Assembly (NCBI GenBank): GCA_019739215.1
Contig: JAHHDR010000034.1
Coordinates: forward strand, 1-64,000
Reading direction: 5' to 3'
From: Rhizobium sp.
Lineage (GTDB): Bacteria; Pseudomonadota; Alphaproteobacteria; Rhizobiales; Rhizobiaceae
Length of the DNA: 64,000 nucleotides
In this document: positions 34,787 to 43,469 of the stretch, piece after piece
How positions within the stretch are numbered: position 1 is the first letter of the stretch
How the letters are laid out: each line of letters begins with the position of its first letter
Notes under the pieces: generated by a model
The model's input: the letters and a program-made list of their open reading frames with translations, nothing else
What the model was told of the DNA's origin: nothing
Database searches by the model: none
Position numbers and translations under genes: made by a program

Positions 34787-36283
34787 TCATGATGTCATGG
34801 CCCGCGACAGGATGGCGTCCTCGCGGATATCGGACCCGCAAAGCTCGCCCGAGATCCGGCCGCCCCGAAGCACCAGCACGCGCGTCGCATTGCTGATCAG
34901 TTCCGGAATTTCCGAGGATATCATCACCACGGCCACGCCCTCCGCGGCAATCCCCGACAGAATCGAATAGATTTCGGCCTTGGCGCCCACGTCGATGCCG
35001 CGTGTCGGCTCGTGCAGCACGAGGACACGCGGGTTGGTGACCAGGCTGCGCCCGAGAATGATCTTCTGCTGGTTGCCCCCGGACAGCGTACCAAGCTTCT
35101 GCGCCAGATGTGAAATCCGCGCATCAAGTCTCGCAACCTGCGCCCGCGCTTCGCGTCGTATCGACCCGCGCCTCAAGACGCCTGCCAGCGAGAACCGCGA
35201 CAATGCGGCCGAAACCACATTGTCGGCGACGCTCATCGAGAGCAGACCGCTTGCGCCGCGACGATCGGCCGGCACGAAGGCCATGCCGAGGCCGATCGCC
35301 CCCGTGGGATCGTGCGGACGCAGCACAGAGCCACCAACCTCGACGATGCCCTGCCTTTCGACGAGTCCGAACAGCGCCTCGCCGAGACCATCCTTGCCGG
35401 AGTCCGGCAATCCGCCGATACCGAGAATCTCACCCCGGCCAACCTCGAAAGACACGTCTTCCAGCCCCGGTGCCGTCAGGCCGGAGACGCGCAGGGCGAT
35501 GTCGACCATCGCCGTCGACGGTGGGTCCGGTGGCCGTCTGGACGACACGGCCCTGCCGACCATGCCGCGGATGAGCCGATCCTCGTCAAGGCCGTTGTTC
35601 TCAAGCGTCTCGACGACGCAGCCGTCGCGCATCACGGTGATCCGGTCGGCGATCGACAGCACCTCCTTGAGGTGGTGGGAGACATAGATGACGGTCACCC
35701 CCTCCGCCTTCAACTGGCGGACCACATCGAACAGGCGCTCGCTTTCCCGACGCGACAGGGCGGAATTGGGTTCATCAAGTACAAGTACGCGGGCATTTTG
35801 CCGGATGGCGCCCGCGATCTCGACAAGTTGCTTTTCGGCGATGGAGAGCCGCGAAACCTTCGTATCGGGGTCGAGGCTGCCCATGCCGAGCCTGGCCAAA
35901 GCGAGCCTCGCCTGCCGTCGCATCTCCGCGCGGGGTACAAGCCGCGTCACGCGCTCGGACGCCATTGCCGACATCATGATGTTGTCGGCGACACTCATCG
36001 TCGGACAGAGCGCGAGCTCCTGATAGACCACGACGATGCCGGCGGCGCGGCTGTCCAGCGCGCTTCGCAGTTTTGCCGGCTGTCCATCGATCCGCACCTC
36101 ACCTTCATTGGGGTGAAGATCGCCCGCCATGATGTTCATCATGGTGGACTTGCCGGCACCATTCTCGCCGATAACGGCATGCACTTCGCCGCGCCTGAAG
36201 CCGAGCGAAACACCGCTGAGCGCGACGACGCCGGGGAACCGCCGCGTCACGCCGGCGAATTCGACAATGTGGTCATCTGCCAC
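34787..36283 (-). CDS. Ribose-type ABC importer ATP-binding protein (RbsA-like)
   Basis: 498 residues from GTG 36283, preceded by GGAGGAG. Two fused ATPase halves: Walker A GENGAGKST and Walker B LVLDEPNSALS in the first; the second has the degenerate GLPDSGKDG, LSGGNQQKIILGR and VLHEPTRGIDVGA. The second P-loop is degenerate in most RbsA/MglA proteins too, so this is normal. The first-half signature LSIAEKQLVEIA is also family-typical. It lies between the binding protein and the kinase gene; a stem-loop separates it from the former. Confidence 0.93.
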   Translation of the reverse strand: MADDHIVEFAGVTRRFPGVVALSGVSLGFRRGEVHAVIGENGAGKSTMMNIMAGDLHPNEGEVRIDGQPAKLRSALDSRAAGIVVVYQELALCPTMSVADNIMMSAMASERVTRLVPRAEMRRQARLALARLGMGSLDPDTKVSRLSIAEKQLVEIAGAIRQNARVLVLDEPNSALSRRESERLFDVVRQLKAEGVTVIYVSHHLKEVLSIADRITVMRDGCVVETLENNGLDEDRLIRGMVGRAVSSRRPPDPPSTAMVDIALRVSGLTAPGLEDVSFEVGRGEILGIGGLPDSGKDGLGEALFGLVERQGIVEVGGSVLRPHDPTGAIGLGMAFVPADRRGASGLLSMSVADNVVSAALSRFSLAGVLRRGSIRREARAQVARLDARISHLAQKLGTLSGGNQQKIILGRSLVTNPRVLVLHEPTRGIDVGAKAEIYSILSGIAAEGVAVVMISSEIPELISNATRVLVLRGGRISGELCGSDIREDAILSRAMTS

Positions 36284-36308
36284 CGGATCGCTCCTCCTTC
36301 GCAACCGC

Positions 36309-36338
36309 AAGGGTCGCCGGTGGGAACCGGCGACCTTT
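36309..36338 (-). terminator. Intercistronic stem-loop between binding protein and ATPase
   Basis: GGTCGCCGG (36312-36320) and CCGGCGACC (36327-36335) pair perfectly around TGGGAA and extend by three weaker pairs on each side. It follows the binding-protein stop at 36350 by about 12 bases. No T-run follows on the minus strand, so it probably tunes ATPase expression below that of the binding protein. Confidence 0.65.
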
Positions 36339-36349
36339 CCTGGCCATGA

Positions 36350-37318
36350 TTACTTCTTGGCGACTTCCTGGATATTGTCCTTGGTGTAGATGCCGACGCC
36401 CGTATCGAGATTGTCGATCGTCTCGCCCTTGAGGAACTTGGCCAGCATGTCGACGGCCGCAAAGCCCTGCCGCTCGGGCGCCTGGTCGATGGTCGCCTGG
36501 ATGTCGCCGCTGCCCACCAGTTCCACCGTCTGGTCGAGCAGGTCGAAGCCCACGACCTTGACGCTGCCGGTCTTGCCGTTGCGCTTCACCCATTCGCCGG
36601 CGGCCGGGGTCGAGCAACATTCGAGAGACAGCAGGCCGGTGATCGTGGGATCGGCCAGCATCGCGTTCTCGATCGCCGAATAGATCTCCTGCGGATCGCT
36701 GCCGGTGTTGAGCGTGTTGACCACTTCGATACCGGGCGTCTGTGCGAGGCCTTCGCGGGCGCCCTTCTCACGGTCGAGCGACCATTGGGCGGCGGCGTCG
36801 AGCGTCACGATCAGTACGCGTCCCTGGCCGTCGAGCACCTTGCCCATGAGTTTGCCGGCTTCCACGCCCGACTGGACGAGATCCTGGCCGGCGAAGGCGA
36901 GCCGCTTGCTGTCGGGATTGTCGGTATTGTAGGTCACGACGGGAATGCCGGCCGCCAGAACGCGGTCAATGACCGGCGCCAGCGCATCAGTCGAGACCGA
37001 CGATACGGCGAGACCGTCCATCGTGCCCATCAGGGTCTCGATCTCGTTGATCTGTCCATCCGCGTCGGAACCGACCGGGCCGATGAACGAGGCGTTGACG
37101 CCGAGTTCGCTTGATCCGCGTTCCACGCCTGCCTTCAGGAAGGGTGCGAACTCGTTGGAGAGGTCCTGGTAGGAGACGTAGAAATCGAGTTTCTGGCCTG
37201 CGTCGATCTTGGCCTTGATGCGGTCCGCCAGCTTGAAGTCCGCCAGCTTCGCCTCGGCCATGGCCGTGGCCGGCAACAGACAAAGCGCGGCTGCCGCGAT
37301 GATGTTTCTGATCTTCAT
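36350..37318 (-). CDS. Ribose-type periplasmic sugar-binding protein
   Basis: 322 residues from ATG 37318, with GGGAGGA 7 bases before. The signal peptide ends near ATAMA. The Peripla_BP_4 fold is supported by GLAVSSVSTDALAPVIDRVLAAGIPVVTYNTD (by position; key motif IPVVTYNTD), GRVLIVTLDAAAQWS and LLSLECCSTPAAGEW. The CC pair is unusual for the family. Its ligand is probably a pentose or pentose-like sugar, judged by the operon, but the cleft residues cannot be read with confidence. Confidence 0.9.
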   Translation of the reverse strand: MKIRNIIAAAALCLLPATAMAEAKLADFKLADRIKAKIDAGQKLDFYVSYQDLSNEFAPFLKAGVERGSSELGVNASFIGPVGSDADGQINEIETLMGTMDGLAVSSVSTDALAPVIDRVLAAGIPVVTYNTDNPDSKRLAFAGQDLVQSGVEAGKLMGKVLDGQGRVLIVTLDAAAQWSLDREKGAREGLAQTPGIEVVNTLNTGSDPQEIYSAIENAMLADPTITGLLSLECCSTPAAGEWVKRNGKTGSVKVVGFDLLDQTVELVGSGDIQATIDQAPERQGFAAVDMLAKFLKGETIDNLDTGVGIYTKDNIQEVAKK

Positions 37319-37346
37319 GTTCGTTCCTCCCGTTGATGATGAAGTC

Positions 37347-38369
37347 TCAAGCAGATTTTCGTGCCGTCCATTTGTCGATGCCCACGGCGACGATGATGAC
37401 AAGCCCGATCATGAGTTCCTGGACGAAGGGTGACACGCCCATCAGCACCAGGCCGTTGCGCATGACGCCGATGATCAGGACGCCCAGGATGGTGCCGAGG
37501 ATCGTGCCCTCTCCTCCCGAGAGCGACGAGCCGCCGACGATGGTGGCCGCGATGACATCCAGTTCGAGGCCGATCCCGGTCCGGCCCGCCTGCCCGCTCG
37601 GCAGAAAGGCGAGGCTCAGGATTCCGGCGAAGGCGGCAAGCGCGCCCATCAGCACGAAGGCCCAGATCTTGACGGTGTTGACCTTGATGCCCGACACGCG
37701 CGCCGCCTTGGCGCTGCCGCCGACGGCAAAGACGCGAAAGCCGAAGTTCGTGTACGACAGGACGAACCAGGCGACGGCGGCAATCAGCGCGAAGAAAACC
37801 AGTTGCATCGGCACGACGCCGAACAGGTATCCCTGGCCCATGCCGGTGAAGGCCTGAAGCACATCGGGATCGGCGCCGTTCTTGGTGTTGACCGTGACCG
37901 GCCGGCCATTGGTGAGAATGAGCGCCGCGCCCCGCACCATGCTCAGCATGCCGAGCGTGGCGATCAGCGAGGGCAGCCGCCCGTAGGTGGAGAGAATGCC
38001 GTTGATAAGGCCGATGACGACCCCGGTCACAACCCCGACCGCAAGCGCCGGCAGCAGCGCCCAGCCGGCGATGATCAGCATCCCGGCGGCAAGCCCGGAA
38101 AACGCATAGGTCGAGCCGACGGAGAGATCGACTTCTCCGGCGATCAGCACGAAGGTCATTCCAACGGCCATGATGCCGAGAAGCGAGATCTGGCGACCGA
38201 CATTCAGCAGGTTCTGCGAGGTCAGGAAGCTGTCCGTGGCAATCGACAGGAAGATGCACAGGACGAGCAGGGCAAAGAACACTCCCGCCTCGCGCGCGCG
38301 AAGCAGCCTGGCAATGCCCAACCTCTCCATAGCGGGCGCCTGGCTGCCTGTTCCGATCGTGTCTGCCAT
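37347..38369 (-). CDS. Ribose-type ABC importer permease (RbsC-like)
   Basis: 340 residues from ATG 38369, preceded by GGGAGGG. Eight to ten helices are expected; the family motif is GIVVGGSSLSGGEGTILGT-like, here AATIVGGSSLSGGEGTILGT, and FALIAGEVDLSVG-type, here VLIAGEVDLSVGSTYAF. It lies between the PhyH gene and the binding-protein gene in the same direction. Confidence 0.92.
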   Translation of the reverse strand: MADTIGTGSQAPAMERLGIARLLRAREAGVFFALLVLCIFLSIATDSFLTSQNLLNVGRQISLLGIMAVGMTFVLIAGEVDLSVGSTYAFSGLAAGMLIIAGWALLPALAVGVVTGVVIGLINGILSTYGRLPSLIATLGMLSMVRGAALILTNGRPVTVNTKNGADPDVLQAFTGMGQGYLFGVVPMQLVFFALIAAVAWFVLSYTNFGFRVFAVGGSAKAARVSGIKVNTVKIWAFVLMGALAAFAGILSLAFLPSGQAGRTGIGLELDVIAATIVGGSSLSGGEGTILGTILGVLIIGVMRNGLVLMGVSPFVQELMIGLVIIVAVGIDKWTARKSA

Positions 38370-38486
38370 AAGCTTCCCTCCCTGAAGCGCCGGTGTCCCG
38401 CAGGGCCCGGCTCGTTGACGCATTGGCGATGCGCCCCGAATGCAGTTTCGATGACGGCGGCCCGCGTCCGGGCCACCGCCTTTGTA

Positions 38487-39263
38487 TCATGCAGCCTTTT
38501 CGGCCACCGTGCGGAACGTTCCGGCGGGCACCTTCTTCAGCGCCTCGTAGTTGCCATACTCCCGCACCCGCTTGAACGGCGCGTTCTCCACGGCATTGTA
38601 GGAACTGATGTAACCCCAGCGATAGGTGTCCGAGCGGTTGGCGTCGGAGCGGTGCAGCAGATTGCCGTCGAAGACGAGCGCGTCGCCGGCTTCCATCTCG
38701 ACATAGACGTGCTCGTAGCGCTTGAGCGCAGCCTCGAGATGTTCCTGCTCGACATTGGTCTGGTCGTTTTCGCGGATGTGGTTGAGCCGGCCCAGCTTGT
38801 GGGTGCCACGCAGCACCTGGAGGCAGCCGTTTTCCTTCGTCGCCTTGTCGAGCGCGACATAGATGCTCATCATCTCCGGTGCCAGGCAGCCGTAATTGTA
38901 CCAGTAGCCGAAATCCTGGTGCCACTCCCACGCGCCGCCCTCGTTCGGCTGCTTCATGGTCATCTTGTGACTGTAGAGATAGATCGGCTTGCCGACCGCG
39001 TCCTCGGCCAGGTCGACAAGGCGCTCGTCGCGGGCGAGATAGCCATACTGGTCTTCCTCGGCGGTGTTCCACATCTTCAGAAGCGTGGTCTTGCCTTCCT
39101 TGTCGCCCTTGGCCATCACGGCGCCCGTGCGGCTTTCCGCCTCCAGTTGAGCGCGCGCACGCTCCCTGAACAGTTCGACTTCCGCGGCATCCAGCAGACC
39201 CCGCCGAAGGATAAAACCATCGCGGGCGTAGGCGGCAACTTCCGCCTCATTCATCGTCAGCAT
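38487..39263 (-). CDS. PhyH-family Fe(II)/2-oxoglutarate dioxygenase
   Basis: 258 residues. The facial triad is H and D in EWHQDFGYWYN and the distal His in NLLHRSDANRSD; the Arg two to ten residues later (YRWGY) would hold 2-oxoglutarate. The N-terminal YARDGFILRRGLLDAAEV is family-typical. PhyH enzymes hydroxylate acyl-CoAs or small polar compounds, and in sugar operons are thought to prepare unusual substrates. It is the first gene of the eight-gene operon and is divergent from an AraC regulator. Confidence 0.9.
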   Translation of the reverse strand: MLTMNEAEVAAYARDGFILRRGLLDAAEVELFRERARAQLEAESRTGAVMAKGDKEGKTTLLKMWNTAEEDQYGYLARDERLVDLAEDAVGKPIYLYSHKMTMKQPNEGGAWEWHQDFGYWYNYGCLAPEMMSIYVALDKATKENGCLQVLRGTHKLGRLNHIRENDQTNVEQEHLEAALKRYEHVYVEMEAGDALVFDGNLLHRSDANRSDTYRWGYISSYNAVENAPFKRVREYGNYEALKKVPAGTFRTVAEKAA

Positions 39264-39422
39264 CGTCGTCTCCCGATTGCAAAATCAGGCGGCGTGGACC
39301 GCCTTCCTCCCTTGCAGCAGCTTCGGAACTCTCGTTGCGGGGCCGCAGCACTTGACGAATGATAACCTTCCCCAACCGGTATTAAATGGACAAAGGGCAC
39401 CTCCTATTTGTATAAAACGCGC

Positions 39423-40271
39423 ATGACGCCATTGCCGACATTCCTTGAAAGTCTTCACGCCGTTCCGGACGCCGGCTGGTCGGGTGCCGCGCTCTCCATC
39501 GTCCGGGCCGGCAAGGTCCGGGCGGCCGCCGACTACCGGGTCGAACGCGAGGCGCTGGCCGGCCAGGACGTGCTTTACTGCCTGGCCGGCGCCGGCACGG
39601 TTGAGACCCTGGGCCGCCGGCTTCGTGTCCGTTCCGGCCAGCTTGCCTGGATCGCCAATGAATTGCCGCATGCGCACGAAGCCGACCCCGACGATCCCTG
39701 GACATTGCTGTGGTTCAGGCTCGATGGGCCCGATCCTCCCCAACTCCGGCGAAAGATATTCGGCGACCGGCCGGGGCTGATCGATATCGAGGATCACCTG
39801 GCGCTGGAGGGATGGTTCAACAGGCTGTTCAGGGCCATGCGCGGCGGTGGATCGGGTCTCGCCATCCGGCTGAACCAGTTGGCAGGGGAATTCCTCGTCC
39901 ATGCCGACAACGAAGTGCGCGGCGACCCCGCCGACGAAGTGCCTCCCTCGCTGGCATCGGCGATCAATGCAATGCGCTCCGATCTCGCGCATGGCTGGAC
40001 AAGCCTGGAACTCTCCAAACTGATCGGATTGAGCCAATCCCAATTGCGACGGCTCTTCAGCCAGCACCTGCGAACCAGCCCCCATCAATGGCTGCTGCGC
40101 GAGCGCTTGAACCGGGCGCAGACGCTGATGTCGGACAGCACGCTGCCGCTTGCCGAAATCGCCGAACTCTGCGGCTTTTGCGACGTTTATCATTTCGGTC
40201 GCGAATTTCGCCGTTCGATCGGCACCCCGCCCGCGGCCTGGCGCCGTCTCGAGCTCGGAAGGGCGCGCTAG
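39423..40271 (+). CDS. AraC-family regulator of the PhyH/sugar operon
   Basis: 282 residues from ATG 39423; an in-frame TTG five codons upstream lacks a better site. The N-terminal cupin-like sensing domain (VLYCLAGAGTVETLGRRLRVRSGQLAWI split over residues 52-78) includes LPHAHEADP. The C-terminal double HTH has LSKLIGLSQSQLRRLFSQHL and LAEIAELCGFCDVYHFGREFRRSIGTPP. It is divergent from the PhyH-led operon across 159 bases and is the obvious local regulator. Its inducer is probably the sugar-like substrate. Confidence 0.9.
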   Translation: MTPLPTFLESLHAVPDAGWSGAALSIVRAGKVRAAADYRVEREALAGQDVLYCLAGAGTVETLGRRLRVRSGQLAWIANELPHAHEADPDDPWTLLWFRLDGPDPPQLRRKIFGDRPGLIDIEDHLALEGWFNRLFRAMRGGGSGLAIRLNQLAGEFLVHADNEVRGDPADEVPPSLASAINAMRSDLAHGWTSLELSKLIGLSQSQLRRLFSQHLRTSPHQWLLRERLNRAQTLMSDSTLPLAEIAELCGFCDVYHFGREFRRSIGTPPAAWRRLELGRAR

Positions 40272-40420
40272 GAATGCTCCCCGGGCACGAGGCTGTGCCA
40301 GTCGACGCCGTGCCGTCAGCCTCTGTGGCGTCATTCGCCCTGCCGCCCGCCACTTCGGCGCCGCCGCGAAAGCCTGGTCTGTGCCCGTTTGTCATCCGAA
40401 CACCCGCTTCATATCTTGAC

Positions 40421-40438
40421 TTCCGATACATACCGGAA
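40421..40438. promoter_or_regulatory. Operator-like repeat at the ATPase promoter
   Basis: TTCCGATACATACCGGAA has arms TTCCG (40421-40425) and CGGAA (40434-40438), directly after a CTTGAC -35-like box at 40415-40420. The reverse strand reads CGGTATGTATCGG, similar to CGGTCCGTATCCG in the GH51 promoter. A repressor bound here would cover the spacer of the promoter of the ATPase gene at 40470. Confidence 0.5.
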
Positions 40439-40469
40439 AGAATGATGCAAACTGCGAGGGAGGATTTGC

Positions 40470-41555
40470 ATGGCGGAAATTACACTGGAAAACGTCTCCA
40501 AGAGCTTTGGCGCCGTCTCGGTGATCAACGGCGTCTCGCTCACCGTGAACTCGGGCGAATTCATGGTCTTCCTCGGCCCGTCCGGTTCGGGGAAATCCAC
40601 CCTGCTGCGCATGATCGCCGGCCTCGAGACGATTGACAGCGGCAGCCTGACGATCGGCGGCGTCCGCAGCGAAGGCCTTGCCCCCGGACAGCGCAACGTC
40701 GCCATGGTGTTCCAGAACTATGCGCTCTATCCGCACATGACCGTGCGGGAGAACATGGCGTTCGGCCTGCGCAATATCGGGCTTCCGGAAGCTGACATCG
40801 CCACCCGGGTTTCCGCCGCCGCCCGCATGCTGGAGATGGACCAGTTGCTCGACCGGCGGCCGGCGCAGCTTTCGGGCGGCCAGAGGCAGCGTGTTGCGAT
40901 CGGGCGGGCCATCGTCAAGGAGCCGAAGGCGTTCCTGTTTGACGAGCCGCTGTCCAATCTCGACGCCGCCCTGCGCGTCCGTACCCGCGTCGAGCTCGCA
41001 CAACTCCACCAGCGCATGAATTCCACCATGATCTACGTCACCCACGACCAGACCGAGGCCATGACGCTGGCCGACCGCATCGTCGTGCTGAACGAGTGCC
41101 GGATCGAGCAGATCGGCACCCCGATGGAGATCTATCTCAAGCCCGCGACCCGCTTCGTGGCGGGTTTCGTCGGCAGCCCGGGCATGAATTTCCTGCCGGT
41201 CGAGACGTCGCGGCCCGGCCGCACGCCTGTGCGCTTCCGTAACGGCTTCGAGATCGAGATCGAGACCTCGGCGCCACAGGCGGGCGCCTATGATCTGGGG
41301 ATCAGGCCGGAGGCGGTGCGCGTGATGACCGGAAGTGATGACATCTCCCGGCCGACAACCGAAGCCAAGGTCGGCGTCGTCGAGAGGCTGGGCGAGCGAA
41401 CGCTGGCCTATTGCAGGCTCGATGATGGCAGCGAGCTCATCGCCCAGGACGTGGGTCGCTCCGATGTCCGTCCCGGCGACAGGGTGCGGATCGGCCTTGA
41501 CCTTTCCGCGGTGCATCTGTTCGACGCGGAGGGCCGGTCCTATCACGCCCATTGA
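40470..41555 (+). CDS. Sugar ABC transporter ATP-binding protein (MalK/UgpC type)
   Basis: 361 residues. Walker A is GPSGSGKST, the Q loop is in MVFQNYALYPHMTV, the signature is LSGGQRQRVAIGRAI, Walker B is FLFDEPLSNLD and the switch His is in VTHDQTEAM. The C-terminal regulatory OB domain (about 235-355) is complete, including GIRPEAV. It is encoded on the plus strand and converges with two CUT1 permease genes that have no ATPase of their own, so it is the likely motor of that importer, although MsmK-type ATPases can serve several systems. Confidence 0.92.
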   Translation: MAEITLENVSKSFGAVSVINGVSLTVNSGEFMVFLGPSGSGKSTLLRMIAGLETIDSGSLTIGGVRSEGLAPGQRNVAMVFQNYALYPHMTVRENMAFGLRNIGLPEADIATRVSAAARMLEMDQLLDRRPAQLSGGQRQRVAIGRAIVKEPKAFLFDEPLSNLDAALRVRTRVELAQLHQRMNSTMIYVTHDQTEAMTLADRIVVLNECRIEQIGTPMEIYLKPATRFVAGFVGSPGMNFLPVETSRPGRTPVRFRNGFEIEIETSAPQAGAYDLGIRPEAVRVMTGSDDISRPTTEAKVGVVERLGERTLAYCRLDDGSELIAQDVGRSDVRPGDRVRIGLDLSAVHLFDAEGRSYHAH

Positions 41556-41581
41556 TAGCGCTACGCTATAACAGGCTAAAG

Positions 41582-41617
41582 CCACGGGCTCTCGATCGTA
41601 AGATGGAGAGCCCGTGG
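41582..41617. terminator. Bidirectional terminator between convergent transporter genes
   Basis: CCACGGGCTCTC (41582-41593) and GAGAGCCCGTGG (41606-41617) form a perfect 12-bp stem with a 12-base loop. It lies between the ATPase stop (41555) and the permease stop (41649). Short T/A patches flank it but no long T-run. Confidence 0.8.
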
Positions 41618-41648
41618 AAGCAGGGCCAGGTCGCGGGAGATGGTCGAA

Positions 41649-42491
41649 CTAACCCTTGATGCCTGCGGACAGCGTGATCGCCTCGGTGACGCGCCGCTGG
41701 AAGATCAGATAGGCGAGAGCCACGGGAAGCCCGGCCAGCACGGCCGCCGTCAATTGCCGGGCATAGTAGACGCCGAAGGCGTCGTTGACCTGGGTGATGC
41801 CGACGGTGATGGTCATCATGTCGGTCCGTGTCACCGCCAGGAAGGGCCAGAGGAATGAGTTCCACGACCAGATGAAACACACGATGGACAGCGCGGCGGT
41901 GACGCCCCAGTTCATCGGGATATAGACCCGCGTCAGGATCCGCCATTCCGAAGCGTTGTCCATCACCGCGGCCTCGCGGAAGTCCTTGGGAACGCCGTCG
42001 AAGAACTGCTTGTAGACGATGATGATCACGGGATGGATCAACTGCGGCAGCACGATCCCGGACCATGTGTTGATCAGGCCCATGCTGGCGACCAGTTCGA
42101 AATGATTGACGATCAGCGTCTGCATCGGGACCATGAAACTGGCGAGGATCAGCCACCACAGCACCCGGCGGAACGGAAACTGCAGTTGCGAGATCGCGTA
42201 GCCGCAGAACAACGAGGAGCCGACCGTCAGCACCGTGACCGCCACCGCCGTGACCACCGAATTGAGATACCAGCGGCCGATCTCGGTCTGGGTGAGCGAG
42301 AAGATATAGTGCGAGATCGTGAACGTGTCCGGCCACAGCTCAATATAGGGCCTGACGACCTCGTCTTCCGGCTTGAGGGACGAGACCACGCCCCAATACA
42401 GCGGAAAGGCCCAGAGGACGGCGCAGACGACCGTCGCGACGGTGATCACCAGGCCGGCGACATTGAGGCGGCGCGCGGTGGTTTCTTTCAT
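41649..42491 (-). CDS. Sugar ABC transporter permease (CUT1, MalG-like)
   Basis: 280 residues, six helices. The EAA loop is FREAAVMDNASEWRILTRVYIPMNWG. The N-terminal ETTARRLNVAGLVITVATVV and C-terminal ITLSAGIKG are typical MalG/UgpE ends. It overlaps the first permease by ATGA. With the binding protein and the convergent ATPase it forms a CUT1 importer for an oligosaccharide. Confidence 0.93.
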   Translation of the reverse strand: MKETTARRLNVAGLVITVATVVCAVLWAFPLYWGVVSSLKPEDEVVRPYIELWPDTFTISHYIFSLTQTEIGRWYLNSVVTAVAVTVLTVGSSLFCGYAISQLQFPFRRVLWWLILASFMVPMQTLIVNHFELVASMGLINTWSGIVLPQLIHPVIIIVYKQFFDGVPKDFREAAVMDNASEWRILTRVYIPMNWGVTAALSIVCFIWSWNSFLWPFLAVTRTDMMTITVGITQVNDAFGVYYARQLTAAVLAGLPVALAYLIFQRRVTEAITLSAGIKG

Positions 42492-43375
42492 CGGTCCCGG
42501 CTCCCCGACAGGCGCGTCAGCTGGAAATTCAGCACCGACACGATGATGACGATCAGGAACAGCACGACGGCGATCGCCGCGGCCCGGCCGCCCTGGTCTG
42601 ACTGGAAGGCGCGCTGGAAAACGTAGTAGACCAGCACCAGGTTGTCGTTTGGACGCCCGCCGGTCGAAAACAGATAAACCTGGTCGAAGATCTTCAGCTG
42701 GGAAATCAGCTGGATCGTCAGTACGAGCGCGGTGATGGGCCACATCAGCGGCCAGGTTATGCGGGAGAAGGCAGCCCAGCGACCGGCATTGTCGAGCGCA
42801 GCGGCCTCGTAGATCTCCGCGGGGATCGCCCGCAGCCCCGCCAGGAACAGCAGGATCGAGAACCCGGCCGTCCACCAGATGGTGATGACGCCGACGGCGG
42901 GCATGAACCAGGTGCTGGACTTGAAGACCGGAATTCGCCCCAGCCCCACAAGGTCAAAGATGTGCATCGCGATGCCGAACTGGAAGTTCAGCGTCCAGTC
43001 CCAGATGAGGTAGACGACCGAAACCGGCAATATGTAGGGCAGGAAGAACAGCGCCAGTACCATCGCTTGCAGCCTTCCGGACAGGCGATTGACGCCCAGC
43101 GCGATGGCGAAGGCGATGAATGTGCCGGGCACCACGGTCAGCAGCACGAAATAGGCGGTGTTCCACAGCGACGTGCCGAAGCGCCGGTCGCCGGGAAGTC
43201 GCGCATAATTCTCGAAGCCGACATAGTTTCCGTCGCCGATCAATGGCGCGTCGGTGAAGGAGATCATGAACAGCTTGATTGTCGGGTAGATGAACACCAG
43301 CCCGTAGATGGCAACGAAGGGTGCAATGAGCACGAGTGCGACGATCGCCTCGCTGCGTCTGTTCCGGAGCATCAT
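42488..43375 (-). CDS. Sugar ABC transporter permease (CUT1, MalF-like)
   Basis: 295 residues, six helices, starting with IVALVLIAPFVAIYGLVFIYPT. The EAA loop is YEAAALDNAGRWAAFSRITWPLMWPI. Two Met codons open the gene; either may be used. A strong hairpin lies between it and the upstream binding-protein gene. Confidence 0.93.
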   Translation of the reverse strand: MMLRNRRSEAIVALVLIAPFVAIYGLVFIYPTIKLFMISFTDAPLIGDGNYVGFENYARLPGDRRFGTSLWNTAYFVLLTVVPGTFIAFAIALGVNRLSGRLQAMVLALFFLPYILPVSVVYLIWDWTLNFQFGIAMHIFDLVGLGRIPVFKSSTWFMPAVGVITIWWTAGFSILLFLAGLRAIPAEIYEAAALDNAGRWAAFSRITWPLMWPITALVLTIQLISQLKIFDQVYLFSTGGRPNDNLVLVYYVFQRAFQSDQGGRAAAIAVVLFLIVIIVSVLNFQLTRLSGSRDR

Positions 43376-43430
43376 TCTTTCGTGCCTCTCGGGATCGCGG
43401 CCGGCTCGCGCCGGGCTTCAAGTCGAACGA

Positions 43431-43460
43431 CGCCCGGGCCGCTGCAAGGCCGCCCGGGCG
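43431..43460 (-). terminator. Intercistronic stem-loop after sugar-binding protein
   Basis: CGCCCGGGC (43431-43439) and GCCCGGGCG (43452-43460) form a 9-bp GC stem with a 12-base loop, 10 bases past the binding-protein stop. As at two other binding-protein genes in this window, it would leave binding-protein mRNA in excess over permease mRNA. Confidence 0.65.
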
Positions 43461-43469
43461 CGGGTCTCG

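Noticed and set aside
34787..36283. Defective ATPase because the second P-loop is degenerate
   Set aside because: RbsA/MglA proteins normally have a degenerate second P-loop, so this is not a lesion.
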